Positions 53,220 to 61,198 of a stretch of 64,000 nucleotides of DNA are shown here, piece by piece. The stretch covers positions 307,341-371,340 of the forward strand of contig CAYOEV010000001.1 in assembly GCA_964403075.1 (NCBI GenBank), in the 5' to 3' direction. The position numbers and the translations under genes were made by a program. The stretch comes from CAYOEV01 sp964403075 (GTDB taxonomy: Bacteria > Bacteroidota > Bacteroidia > Cytophagales > Cyclobacteriaceae). Within the stretch, counting starts at the first letter, position 1; every line of letters begins with the position of its first letter. Below the pieces are notes generated by a model that saw nothing but the letters and a program-made list of their open reading frames with translations, made no database searches and was not told where the DNA came from.

Positions 53220-53974
53220 ATTTATATTTTAAAAAAATAGGTAATGGGCCTCCAATATTTATCCTGCATGGTGTATTTGGGTCGGGAGACAATTGGTTGT
53301 CCTTGGCAAAGTCCCTGGAACGGCACACTTGTTATCTGATAGATCAACGGAATCACGGTCAGTCACCGCATAGTGATAGCCTCAATTACGAAGTGATGGC
53401 GGAGGATTTAAATGACCTGATGGAAGCTGAGGGTTTGGAGTCTGTCGTGGTGATGGGTCATTCCATGGGGGGGAAAGTTGCCATGACTTTTGGTGCTAAA
53501 TATCCGCATCGCGTAGATAGACTGATCGTGGTAGACATCGCTCCGAGGCATTATCCCCCCCATCACAGCGACATTTTCGATGCCTTCGCGTCAGTAGATG
53601 TCAGGAACTTACAATCCAGGAAAGAGGCTGAACAACAGATGGCGAAACAAATACATGACGAGGGGGTGCGCCTGTTTATTTTGAAAAATTTGCAAAGGAC
53701 CCGGGAAGGGTTTTCCTGGAAACTGAATCTGAAGGCGATAAAAGAAAATGCGAACGCCATTGGCGCGGCACTGCCGGATGATTACAGTTTTGAAGGCCCC
53801 ACCTTATTCATTGGTGGAGAAAAGTCTGCCTATATCCTGGAAGAAGACCAGGTGGACATTCAACATCACTTTCCTCATGCACAGGTCGTGCACCTGAAAG
53901 ATGCCGGCCACTGGGTGCATGCTGATCAGCCGGATGCCTTACGCCAATTAATAGATAAGTTTTTAAGTCAATGA
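53216..53974 (+). CDS. Alpha/beta hydrolase (YbfF-like esterase)
   Basis: 252 residues from the ATG at 53216; the longer open frame would overlap pdxJ by about 100 bases. HGVFGSGDNW gives the oxyanion hole, GHSMGGKVA (Ser near residue 84) is the nucleophile elbow, VVDIAPRHYP follows as in YbfF esterases, and the last His is in GHWVHADQP. Substrate unknown. Overlaps of 4 bases at both ends couple it to pdxJ and the rsmI paralogue. Confidence 0.88.
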   Translation: MNLYFKKIGNGPPIFILHGVFGSGDNWLSLAKSLERHTCYLIDQRNHGQSPHSDSLNYEVMAEDLNDLMEAEGLESVVVMGHSMGGKVAMTFGAKYPHRVDRLIVVDIAPRHYPPHHSDIFDAFASVDVRNLQSRKEAEQQMAKQIHDEGVRLFILKNLQRTREGFSWKLNLKAIKENANAIGAALPDDYSFEGPTLFIGGEKSAYILEEDQVDIQHHFPHAQVVHLKDAGHWVHADQPDALRQLIDKFLSQ

Positions 53975-54690
53975 AAAAGGGTACACTGTATTTGTTACCC
54001 ACTTATTTGCACCCCGACAATAGCGAAAATGATGTCGCCGGTCTGGTGGGAGATGTCATCAAAAGGCTAAATTTATTTTTGGTAGAAAATGCGCGGACAG
54101 CACGTAGATACATCTCAAGTCTCAACGTGGGGATCAGCATCGAGTCTTTAAGACTTGAAACCTTTGATAAACATACGGAACTGGCTTCCGTGATACCCCT
54201 CTTGCGCCTTTTGAAGGAAGGCAAAGATGTGGGTGTTTTGTCCGAGGCCGGATTGCCGGGTGTGGCAGACCCGGGCGCAAAGCTGGTGGCCTGGGCGCAT
54301 AATCATGCAATTGATGTGGTCCCTATCACTGGGGCTTCTGCCTTGTCGCTTACATTGACAGGAACGGGATTCAATGGGCAGGCTTTCACCTTTCATGGTT
54401 ACTTGCCTATCGATAAGCGGGACAGGCAACAGCGGATTCAGCAACTTGTTCGGGAAGTGGGAAAAACGGGGTATACCCAACTATTCATGGAGGTGCCGCA
54501 TAGAAACAATCAATTGATGCAGGCGTTGGTGGAAACAATGCCGGATAATACATGGTTGGCGATGGGTGTGAATCTGGGCAGTAACGCGGGTTATGTTAAA
54601 ACACGTTCAGTGGCCGCATGGAAATTGGAATTGCCCGATCTTCACAAGCAATTGGCTGTATTCGCAATTGGTCGTCTTTTACTTCAATGA
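53971..54690 (+). CDS. RsmI-like tetrapyrrole-methylase family SAM methyltransferase
   Basis: 239 residues. It keeps the fold signatures of the RsmI family (GTLYLLPTYLHPD, FLVENARTARRYI, SEAGLPGVADPGAKLV, PITGASALSLTLTGTGF) but diverges from the rsmI at 7881, for example in replacing TPIGNL by a PTYLHPD stretch and lacking the DTR loop of that protein. It is a conserved paralogue in many Bacteroidota whose target is unknown; 16S C1402 is already covered by the other copy. It overlaps the hydrolase stop by 4 bases. Confidence 0.82.
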   Translation: MKKGTLYLLPTYLHPDNSENDVAGLVGDVIKRLNLFLVENARTARRYISSLNVGISIESLRLETFDKHTELASVIPLLRLLKEGKDVGVLSEAGLPGVADPGAKLVAWAHNHAIDVVPITGASALSLTLTGTGFNGQAFTFHGYLPIDKRDRQQRIQQLVREVGKTGYTQLFMEVPHRNNQLMQALVETMPDNTWLAMGVNLGSNAGYVKTRSVAAWKLELPDLHKQLAVFAIGRLLLQ

Positions 54691-54696
54691 TTCGAT

Positions 54697-54704
54697 TAAA
54701 TTTG
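54697..54704 (+). promoter_or_regulatory. Probable -7 box of metK
   Basis: TAAATTTG matches TAnnTTTG exactly and lies 34 bases before the metK ATG; a weak -33 element (TTTT) occurs 16 bases upstream. The implied leader of roughly 28 bases is too short for a SAM riboswitch. Confidence 0.4.
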
Positions 54705-54738
54705 CCAGTCAATTTTGGAATAAACCAAATGCTCGTTC

Positions 54739-55992
54739 ATGTCATACTATTTCACCTCAGAGTCAGTTTCTGAAGGACACCCCGATAAAATTGCAGACCA
54801 AATTTCTGATGCCTTGCTGGATCATTTCCTTGTTAACGATCCAGACTCTAAGGTGGCTTGTGAAACCATGGTCACCACCGGCTTAACGGTGCTTTCAGGA
54901 GAGGTTCGCACCCGTGCATACATCGATGTGCAGCAGGTCGCCCGAGATGTGATCAACCGCATCGGGTATACCAAAAGCGAATACATGTTTGATGGTAATT
55001 CGTGTGGTGTCATTTCGTCCATCCACGAGCAATCACCAGATATCGCTCAAGGAGTCGATCGTGATACGGAAGACAATCAGGGGGCAGGAGATCAGGGAAT
55101 GATGTTTGGATATGCCTCAGCAGAATCCGACAATTTTATGCCGGTGGCATTGAATCTGAGTCATATTATTCTTCAGGAACTTGCCGTACTGCGAAGGGAA
55201 AGCAAAGAAATAGACTATCTGAGGCCGGATGCCAAATCTCAGGTGACCATTGAATATGGGGATGACCATAAGCCATTGCGCATTGCCACCATAGTCATCA
55301 GTACCCAGCACGACGAATTTGGAACGGACAGTGAAATGTTGAGAAAAATTAAAAAGGACTTACTTACGATTCTCATTCCTCGGGTTAAAAATCGCTTAAG
55401 CGAGGAGAATCAGAAGTTATTTAATGAGGATATTATTTATCACATCAATCCCACCGGCAAGTTCGTCATTGGTGGTCCGCATGGTGACGCTGGCCTAACG
55501 GGAAGAAAAATTATCGTGGATACCTATGGTGGTAAAGGGGCCCATGGCGGCGGTGCTTTCTCCGGTAAAGATCCTTCTAAAGTGGATCGCTCTGCCGCTT
55601 ATGCTACGCGGCATATCGCGAAAAACCTTGTGGCAGCTGGAGTAGCAGACGAGGTACTGGTCCAGGTTTCTTACGCCATCGGGGTGTCTGAGCCAGTAGG
55701 CTTGTATATCAATACGTACGGTACGGCCAAAGTGGCCTTGACCGACAGTGAGATTGCCGGTAAAGTGATTGGCATATTTGATATGCGTCCCGCAGCCATT
55801 ACCAAAAGACTTAAGCTAAAACAGCCCATCTATTTAGAAACGGCATCTTATGGACACATGGGACGCACGCCTGAGATAAAAAAAGTGACGTTCAAAATAA
55901 ACGGGCAGCAGGTTGAAAAAATGGTGGAAACTTTTACCTGGGAAAAGCTGGATTATTTGGAGCAGTTAAAGGACGTATTTGGTCTTAACTAA
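54739..55992 (+). CDS. metK: S-adenosylmethionine synthetase
   Basis: 417 residues. The methionine/ATP site GHPDK is at residues 13-17, GAGDQGMMFGYA near residue 115, and the P-loop-like GGGAFSGKDPSKVDRSA near residue 272. It makes SAM from methionine and ATP, the methyl donor for the rsmI-type enzyme immediately upstream. A probable promoter is at 54697-54704. Confidence 0.97.
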   Translation: MSYYFTSESVSEGHPDKIADQISDALLDHFLVNDPDSKVACETMVTTGLTVLSGEVRTRAYIDVQQVARDVINRIGYTKSEYMFDGNSCGVISSIHEQSPDIAQGVDRDTEDNQGAGDQGMMFGYASAESDNFMPVALNLSHIILQELAVLRRESKEIDYLRPDAKSQVTIEYGDDHKPLRIATIVISTQHDEFGTDSEMLRKIKKDLLTILIPRVKNRLSEENQKLFNEDIIYHINPTGKFVIGGPHGDAGLTGRKIIVDTYGGKGAHGGGAFSGKDPSKVDRSAAYATRHIAKNLVAAGVADEVLVQVSYAIGVSEPVGLYINTYGTAKVALTDSEIAGKVIGIFDMRPAAITKRLKLKQPIYLETASYGHMGRTPEIKKVTFKINGQQVEKMVETFTWEKLDYLEQLKDVFGLN

Positions 55993-56049
55993 AGATGAAC
56001 CTCCGTGTATTAAAGGGTGTTGCAAAAAATATATTAGAATAATCGACTA

Positions 56050-58947
56050 GTGGAGAAGAAAATCAATTTGAATGATCGCGTTCCATTCGAGAAGCGTCAC
56101 AATGGTCCGACTGATGAACAAATAACGGAGATGCTGCAAACCGTGGATGTGGACAGTCTGGACCAACTTATTGGTGAGGCAATTCCGGAAGCAATCCGTT
56201 TGAAAGAAGACCTGCATCTTCCGGAGGAGTTGAACGAATACCAGTACCTGCATCGCATTTGTGAAATAGCCGAACATAATCAGGTATTTCACTCTTTTAT
56301 AGGGCAGGGTTATTATAACTGTGTGGTGCCAACGGTAATACAAAGAAATATATTTGAAAACCCAGGATGGTATACTGCTTACACTCCTTATCAGGCGGAA
56401 ATTGCACAGGGTCGTTTGGAGGCTCTCATCAATTTCCAAACCATGGTCATGGAACTGACAAGCATGGAGGTTGCCAACGCCTCGTTGCTGGATGAGGGTA
56501 CAGCGGCCGCTGAAGCCATGTCCATGCTTCATGGAGTACGCAAAGGAGCTAGAAAAAAAGCGGAAGTATTTCTTGCTGACGAGCGATTGTTTCCACAGAC
56601 ATTGGAGGTCTTGACCATGCGGGCCAATTCTGCTGGTATACCATTGGAAATTGTCCCATTGAATGAAGGACAGCTGCAGCGTGAGGATGTATACGGCGTA
56701 TTGTTTCAATACCCTGACAATCACGGGTCTGTTAAAGATTGGTCTGCTTTTGTAGATGAGGCGCAATCTCAGGGAATTTTTACTGCTTGTGCTACCGATT
56801 TGTTGAGTCTTTGCTTACTTAAGCCCCCCGGAGAATGGGGAGTGGATGTGGTTCTTGGTACGGCTCAACGCTTTGGTGTGCCATTAGGCAACGGAGGACC
56901 GCACGCGGCCTTTTTTGCGACGCGAGAAACCTACAAAAGATTTGTACCTGGAAGAATCATAGGCGCGTCTGTTGATGTGGATGGCCAACCAGCGTTGAGA
57001 ATGGCTTTACAAACACGTGAGCAGCACATAAGAAGAGAAAAGGCAACTTCTAATATTTGTACAGCTCAAGTACTCTTAGCTGTGATGTCTGCCATGTATG
57101 CGGTGTATCATGGCCCCGCCGGATTGAAGCGGATTGCAGGTCGAGTACATGGCATGGCAAAGTCCGTTTCGAATGCTTTGAGGGAGATGGGACTTACACC
57201 TGCCGAGGCCCTATTTTTTGATACCCTCAGTTATGAAATGGCTCCTGAGGAATTAATAATTTTTCGGAAGTTGGCAGAAGAAAAAAATATCAATTTCCGA
57301 TATCAGGAAGGTCGTATAGGTATTTCTTTCGATGAAACCCATACTCCGGATTTAGCACAATTGGTAGTTGATTTATTTGCAGCGTGGCTGAAACGCCCGT
57401 CCGTTTCTATTGCACATGAAATCCCTATTGCGTTACCAAATAATTTGACGCGCACAACCGGCTTTCTTGATCATGAGGTATTCCAGCGTTACCATTCGGA
57501 GCATGAGTTGCTTCGCTATATCAAGCGATTGGAAAGTAAGGATTTGTCACTGGTTCATTCGATGATTTCATTGGGTTCATGCACCATGAAATTGAATGCA
57601 ACTACTGAAATGATTCCAGTTTCTTGGGAGGAGTTTGGGGCCATACACCCCTATGCTCCTGAAGAGCAGAAAGTGGGCTATCATGCACTGATTGATGAAT
57701 TACATGAGTGGCTGTGTGCCATTACGGGGTTTCATGCGCTCTCCTTTCAACCCAACTCTGGGGCGCAGGGTGAATTTACCGGATTGGCTGTCATCAAAGC
57801 CTACCTTGAGCACAAGGGGGAAAAAGATCGTAAAGTGGCATTGATCCCTACCTCAGCCCACGGCACAAATCCGGCCAGCGCTGTTATGGCAGGGATGAAA
57901 GTGGTACTGGTTAACTGTGATGAAAAAGGCAATATTGACCTGGATGATTTGAAATCGAAGGTTGCAGAGAATAGTGAATCGCTTGCTGTGCTAATGGTCA
58001 CTTACCCCTCAACCCACGGAGTTTTTGAAGAGGACATTCAAACCATTTGTCAGCTCATCCATGACAATGGTGGGCAGGTGTATATGGATGGTGCCAACAT
58101 GAATGCTCAGGTGGGTTTGACCTCTCCAGCCATTATTGGTGCGGACGTTTGTCACTTGAATCTTCACAAAACTTTTTGTATTCCGCATGGTGGTGGGGGC
58201 CCTGGAATGGGCCCAATAGGTGTTGCAGATCATTTGACGCCTTTCTTGCCGGGTGCCTTGAGCACGCGTGCTGAAACCAACATTCATATGGTATCTTCCG
58301 CTCCCTATGGTAGTGCCAGTATCCTTCCCATTAGCCATGCATACATTGCCATGATGGGTGCCAATGGTTTAAAGCGAGCCACAGAACTGGCCATACTGAA
58401 TGCCAATTATATCCAGCGAAGATTACAAGATCATTATCCTGTGCTTTACACAAATGAAAAGGGCCGTAATGCCCATGAATTTATTATTGATTGTCGTGGA
58501 TTCAAGGAGTTTAACATTGAGGCAGAAGATATTGCCAAACGTCTGATGGATTATGGCTATCATGCCCCTACCATGTCATTTCCTGTACCAGGTACCATGA
58601 TGATCGAACCGACGGAAAGCGAAACCAAACAGGAATTAGACCGTTTTTGTGACGCCATGATAGGCATTAGAAAAGAGATTCAGGAAGTAATCAATGGTAT
58701 GGCGGATAGGCAAGACAATGTACTTAAGCATGCACCACATACTGCGAAAATGGTGCTGTCGGAGGTTTGGAATTTACCGTACAGTCGTGAAAAAGCAGTG
58801 TATCCTGCTGAATTTGTCAGAGATAATAAGTTTTGGCCTTCTGTGAGAAGGGTGGACAACGTGTATGGTGACAGAAATCTTGTCTGTAGTTGTTTGCCCC
58901 TTGAAGCTTATGCAGCGGCGTCAACGGTGGAGGATGCCAAAGCTTAG
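56050..58947 (+). CDS. gcvP: Glycine dehydrogenase (decarboxylating), P protein
   Basis: 965 residues, full-length single-chain P protein. Conserved parts are FEKRHNGPTDEQ at the N-terminus, YTPYQAEIAQGRLEALINFQ (first half), NPNSGAQGEFTGL-like FQPNSGAQGEFTGL, and the PLP lysine in HLNLHKTFCIPHGGGGPG (Lys near residue 707). It decarboxylates glycine in the cleavage system with GcvH, GcvT and Lpd, not encoded here. The start is GTG: an in-frame stop at 56035 leaves no upstream ATG. No glycine riboswitch is seen in the 57-base gap. It converges on a lipoprotein gene with overlapping stops. Confidence 0.96.
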   Translation: MEKKINLNDRVPFEKRHNGPTDEQITEMLQTVDVDSLDQLIGEAIPEAIRLKEDLHLPEELNEYQYLHRICEIAEHNQVFHSFIGQGYYNCVVPTVIQRNIFENPGWYTAYTPYQAEIAQGRLEALINFQTMVMELTSMEVANASLLDEGTAAAEAMSMLHGVRKGARKKAEVFLADERLFPQTLEVLTMRANSAGIPLEIVPLNEGQLQREDVYGVLFQYPDNHGSVKDWSAFVDEAQSQGIFTACATDLLSLCLLKPPGEWGVDVVLGTAQRFGVPLGNGGPHAAFFATRETYKRFVPGRIIGASVDVDGQPALRMALQTREQHIRREKATSNICTAQVLLAVMSAMYAVYHGPAGLKRIAGRVHGMAKSVSNALREMGLTPAEALFFDTLSYEMAPEELIIFRKLAEEKNINFRYQEGRIGISFDETHTPDLAQLVVDLFAAWLKRPSVSIAHEIPIALPNNLTRTTGFLDHEVFQRYHSEHELLRYIKRLESKDLSLVHSMISLGSCTMKLNATTEMIPVSWEEFGAIHPYAPEEQKVGYHALIDELHEWLCAITGFHALSFQPNSGAQGEFTGLAVIKAYLEHKGEKDRKVALIPTSAHGTNPASAVMAGMKVVLVNCDEKGNIDLDDLKSKVAENSESLAVLMVTYPSTHGVFEEDIQTICQLIHDNGGQVYMDGANMNAQVGLTSPAIIGADVCHLNLHKTFCIPHGGGGPGMGPIGVADHLTPFLPGALSTRAETNIHMVSSAPYGSASILPISHAYIAMMGANGLKRATELAILNANYIQRRLQDHYPVLYTNEKGRNAHEFIIDCRGFKEFNIEAEDIAKRLMDYGYHAPTMSFPVPGTMMIEPTESETKQELDRFCDAMIGIRKEIQEVINGMADRQDNVLKHAPHTAKMVLSEVWNLPYSREKAVYPAEFVRDNKFWPSVRRVDNVYGDRNLVCSCLPLEAYAAASTVEDAKA

Positions 58948-59399
58948 CTACAAATTCGAAGATCGAACGTACCAGCTACTTCATTTTCCTCATCAAACGA
59001 AGCTTGTATAAAGCCAATGACGCGCCCATTTTCTATGCCGACGATTTCTACGAATCCGCTGGTAGCAGATAGCACCACGCCGTTTCCGTGCACAAATTTG
59101 AAATTATCTGAGAAGGGGGTCAAGGGCAACACGTAGTTGCCAACACGCAGCGGCAGGGTGACTTGAAGATAGGGATTTGTTGACGAAATAAACGGACAAG
59201 GATCTTCTCCCACTTCGGATGTGGATAGCAGGCGAAGGGTATAATTTAATGTACCACTAGCCAGATAGGCATTTCCAAACTTGTACGACCATTCACTACC
59301 ATCTACACGTCCATTCAGTCGCTCGTCTGGCAGGTCAACTTGGTCATCTCCACAAGCAGTCAACAACAATACACATAAAAGAAGGAATGATTTTTTCAT
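58944..59399 (-). CDS. Putative lipoprotein, function unknown
   Basis: 151 residues from the ATG at 59399, overlapping the upstream gene's stop by 4 bases. The lipobox LLLTAC places the lipidated Cys at residue 16, followed by GDD, which in Bacteroidota can favour inner-membrane retention or mark surface export depending on context. The remainder is a beta-rich domain (LNGRVDGSEWSYKFGNAYLA, GVVLSATSGFVEIVGIENG, EVAGTFDLRIC) similar in style to DUF-type calycin-like lipoproteins; no function is inferred. Confidence 0.72.
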   Translation of the reverse strand: MKKSFLLLCVLLLTACGDDQVDLPDERLNGRVDGSEWSYKFGNAYLASGTLNYTLRLLSTSEVGEDPCPFISSTNPYLQVTLPLRVGNYVLPLTPFSDNFKFVHGNGVVLSATSGFVEIVGIENGRVIGFIQASFDEENEVAGTFDLRICS

Positions 59400-60160
59400 G
59401 AAAGACAGAATTGGATGGTCGTATCGTGACCCAGCCTCTTGCCCACTGGATAAGTACGTTCCGTAAAAGTAAGCCACCCGTTTTGATCTATCGTGATGAC
59501 AGCGCTGCAGCAAGTACCATAGTCTTCCGTGCGGATACAAATGGCGGAAAGCGCCTTTTCCCAGGAAAAAGGAATCCCTGTTTCTGGTAATTCGCGGTCT
59601 GAGGCAGTATCTGTGTCGCCGAGTATGTCAAGGGCTTCAGAATGAGTAAAGTCAGGCTTGTTGAGTAATTGTGACAGCTCTTTCTTCAAACGAACAACTT
59701 TGGGCCATGGCGTATCTAGTAGGGCGTTACTTAAACCATGGAGCTCGTCTGGTGCAAGGCGGTGAATTTGTTTTTCATAATTGCTATAGTGGTACATATC
59801 CCCCTCTGTGTAGCCAAGCAGGTTGAAGCCGTTGTAACGTTCGGCCTCTAGGTCAACACGCTGAAAAAATAAATCGTTGTCAATATTGGCATTAAGATAT
59901 GCTGTAGGCAGTGTGCCCCGGCTTTTTACTTCTTCGCGAATTCCTTGTGGATCTCGAAAATTGGTCACTGTGGCCAGTCTCCCAGACCGGGTAACACCCA
60001 ACCAGGTGCCTCCGGCTTTCAGATCTCTGCCGCCCAGAATAGGATGATCGGCCCAAAAATGGAGGGGAGCTGTTTCTCTGTGAAAGAATTCATCCCTATT
60101 TCCTACAAGTATAAACCGGTATTTTGGATGAAGGTCGGCACCAAATGCAATTAGGCACAT
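59396..60160 (-). CDS. NRDE family protein (TANGO2 homologue)
   Basis: 254 residues. The N-terminal nucleophile-type start MCLIAFG is followed by the eponymous LVGNRDEFFHRETAPLHFW, GGRDLKAGGTWLGVTRSGRLA and TNFRDP. Human TANGO2 has this domain; roles in heme or lipid handling have been proposed for the eukaryotic protein, but the bacterial function is not established. It overlaps the lipoprotein start by 4 bases. Confidence 0.85.
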   Translation of the reverse strand: MCLIAFGADLHPKYRFILVGNRDEFFHRETAPLHFWADHPILGGRDLKAGGTWLGVTRSGRLATVTNFRDPQGIREEVKSRGTLPTAYLNANIDNDLFFQRVDLEAERYNGFNLLGYTEGDMYHYSNYEKQIHRLAPDELHGLSNALLDTPWPKVVRLKKELSQLLNKPDFTHSEALDILGDTDTASDRELPETGIPFSWEKALSAICIRTEDYGTCCSAVITIDQNGWLTFTERTYPVGKRLGHDTTIQFCLS

Positions 60161-60167
60161 AACTTTG
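60160..60167 (+). promoter_or_regulatory. Probable -7 box of the CPBP gene
   Basis: TAACTTTG fits TAnnTTTG and ends 17 bases before the ATG at 60185. Its first base is the first base of the divergent NRDE coding sequence. No convincing -33 element is present. Confidence 0.3.
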
Positions 60168-60184
60168 AATGAATATCAACCTGA

Positions 60185-61138
60185 ATGAAAAAAATCTGGA
60201 TACAGCTCAAAGATTACCAAAGAAAGTACTTTGATTGGAAATTGTACCTTTCTATCGCTGTATTTATGACCGTATGTATTGTTCTGAACTATTCGTACGA
60301 TTTTGAGGATAGGTACATCGATGCCTACTCCGGGTCTCCGCTCAAGGTGTTGTGGATGTTTTTGTTTCACCTGTTTCCCTACCTCAGCATTTGTCTGATA
60401 CTTTCTTTATTTGGAAAGGTAGAAAATTGGTGGAGTCAAAGCGCTTTTTGGTGGCGTGTGCTGCTAGGTTTTGTAATTCTTGGCTTCGACAGGGGATTTT
60501 TTTTTATTCAGTACTTACAGCCCCATGTGGGCCCGCTTTCCTTCCGGTATGTGTCGCTTATACTGTTTTGGGCCAGTAGCCTAATTTCAAGTGTGCTGCC
60601 CATTCTGCTGGTTCATCATTTCCTGGAAACCAGAGAATTGCCCAGACACTACTATGGTTTGGCCATTCGTAGATTCGACCCAAGGCCGTATCTGCTTTTA
60701 TTGGGCATGGCTGCGATATTTCTTGGCATAGGGTCTTTTATGGCTGAAATTCAGAATTATTATCCACGGTTTGATAAGGCCGGCATCGAATGGTTTTTAA
60801 AGGAAAATCCTAACTGGACGTATCAGGCGGCAGTGGTGGTGTATGAATTGGGTTATGGGAGCGATTTTATTTCTGTGGAGCTCTTTTTCCGAGGATTTCT
60901 CATTTTATCCATGGTACGTATTCTGGGACCTTACGCAGTGTTACCGATGATTGGTACTTATGCTTTTTTGCATTTTGGAAAGCCGCTCGGCGAAACCATT
61001 AGTTCGATGTTTGGAGGCTATATTCTCGGCATTATATCCATGAACAGCAGAAACGTCTGGGGCGGTGTAATGATCCATTTGGGTGTTGCCTGGCTGATGG
61101 AAATATTAGGTTATTTGCAGGGCCGATTTAATTCGTGA
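60185..61138 (+). CDS. CPBP-family intramembrane protein, motif 1 altered
   Basis: 317 residues with about eight transmembrane helices and the CPBP (Rce1/CAAX protease and bacteriocin-processing) architecture. The usual EExxFRG motif reads VELFFRG (residues 231-237), so the first Glu is Val; motif 2 is FLHFGKP (His263) and motif 3 MIHLG (His298). In Rce1 proteins the first Glu and the histidines are essential, so this protein may be inactive or use another acid. Whether it is a protease is uncertain. Confidence 0.72.
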   Translation: MKKIWIQLKDYQRKYFDWKLYLSIAVFMTVCIVLNYSYDFEDRYIDAYSGSPLKVLWMFLFHLFPYLSICLILSLFGKVENWWSQSAFWWRVLLGFVILGFDRGFFFIQYLQPHVGPLSFRYVSLILFWASSLISSVLPILLVHHFLETRELPRHYYGLAIRRFDPRPYLLLLGMAAIFLGIGSFMAEIQNYYPRFDKAGIEWFLKENPNWTYQAAVVVYELGYGSDFISVELFFRGFLILSMVRILGPYAVLPMIGTYAFLHFGKPLGETISSMFGGYILGIISMNSRNVWGGVMIHLGVAWLMEILGYLQGRFNS

Positions 61139-61186
61139 AATGGTATTTATTACGGGTCACCCAGCCCAATCAATTACTGGATTACC

Positions 61187-61194
61187 TATTTTTG
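61187..61194 (+). promoter_or_regulatory. Probable -7 box of rmuC
   Basis: TATTTTTG fits TAnnTTTG exactly and ends four bases before the ATG at 61199, again implying a leaderless transcript. No clear -33 element is found. Confidence 0.35.
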
Positions 61195-61198
61195 AAAG

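Noticed and set aside
54691..54738. A SAM riboswitch before metK
   Set aside because: The gap is 48 bases and the predicted leader shorter still, with no room for a known SAM riboswitch fold.
55993..56049. A glycine riboswitch before gcvP
   Set aside because: Only 57 bases separate metK and gcvP and no tandem aptamer pattern is present.
56047..56766. 239-codon minus-strand open frame
   Set aside because: It lies fully inside gcvP, whose motifs on the plus strand are unmistakable; the antisense product has no recognisable features.
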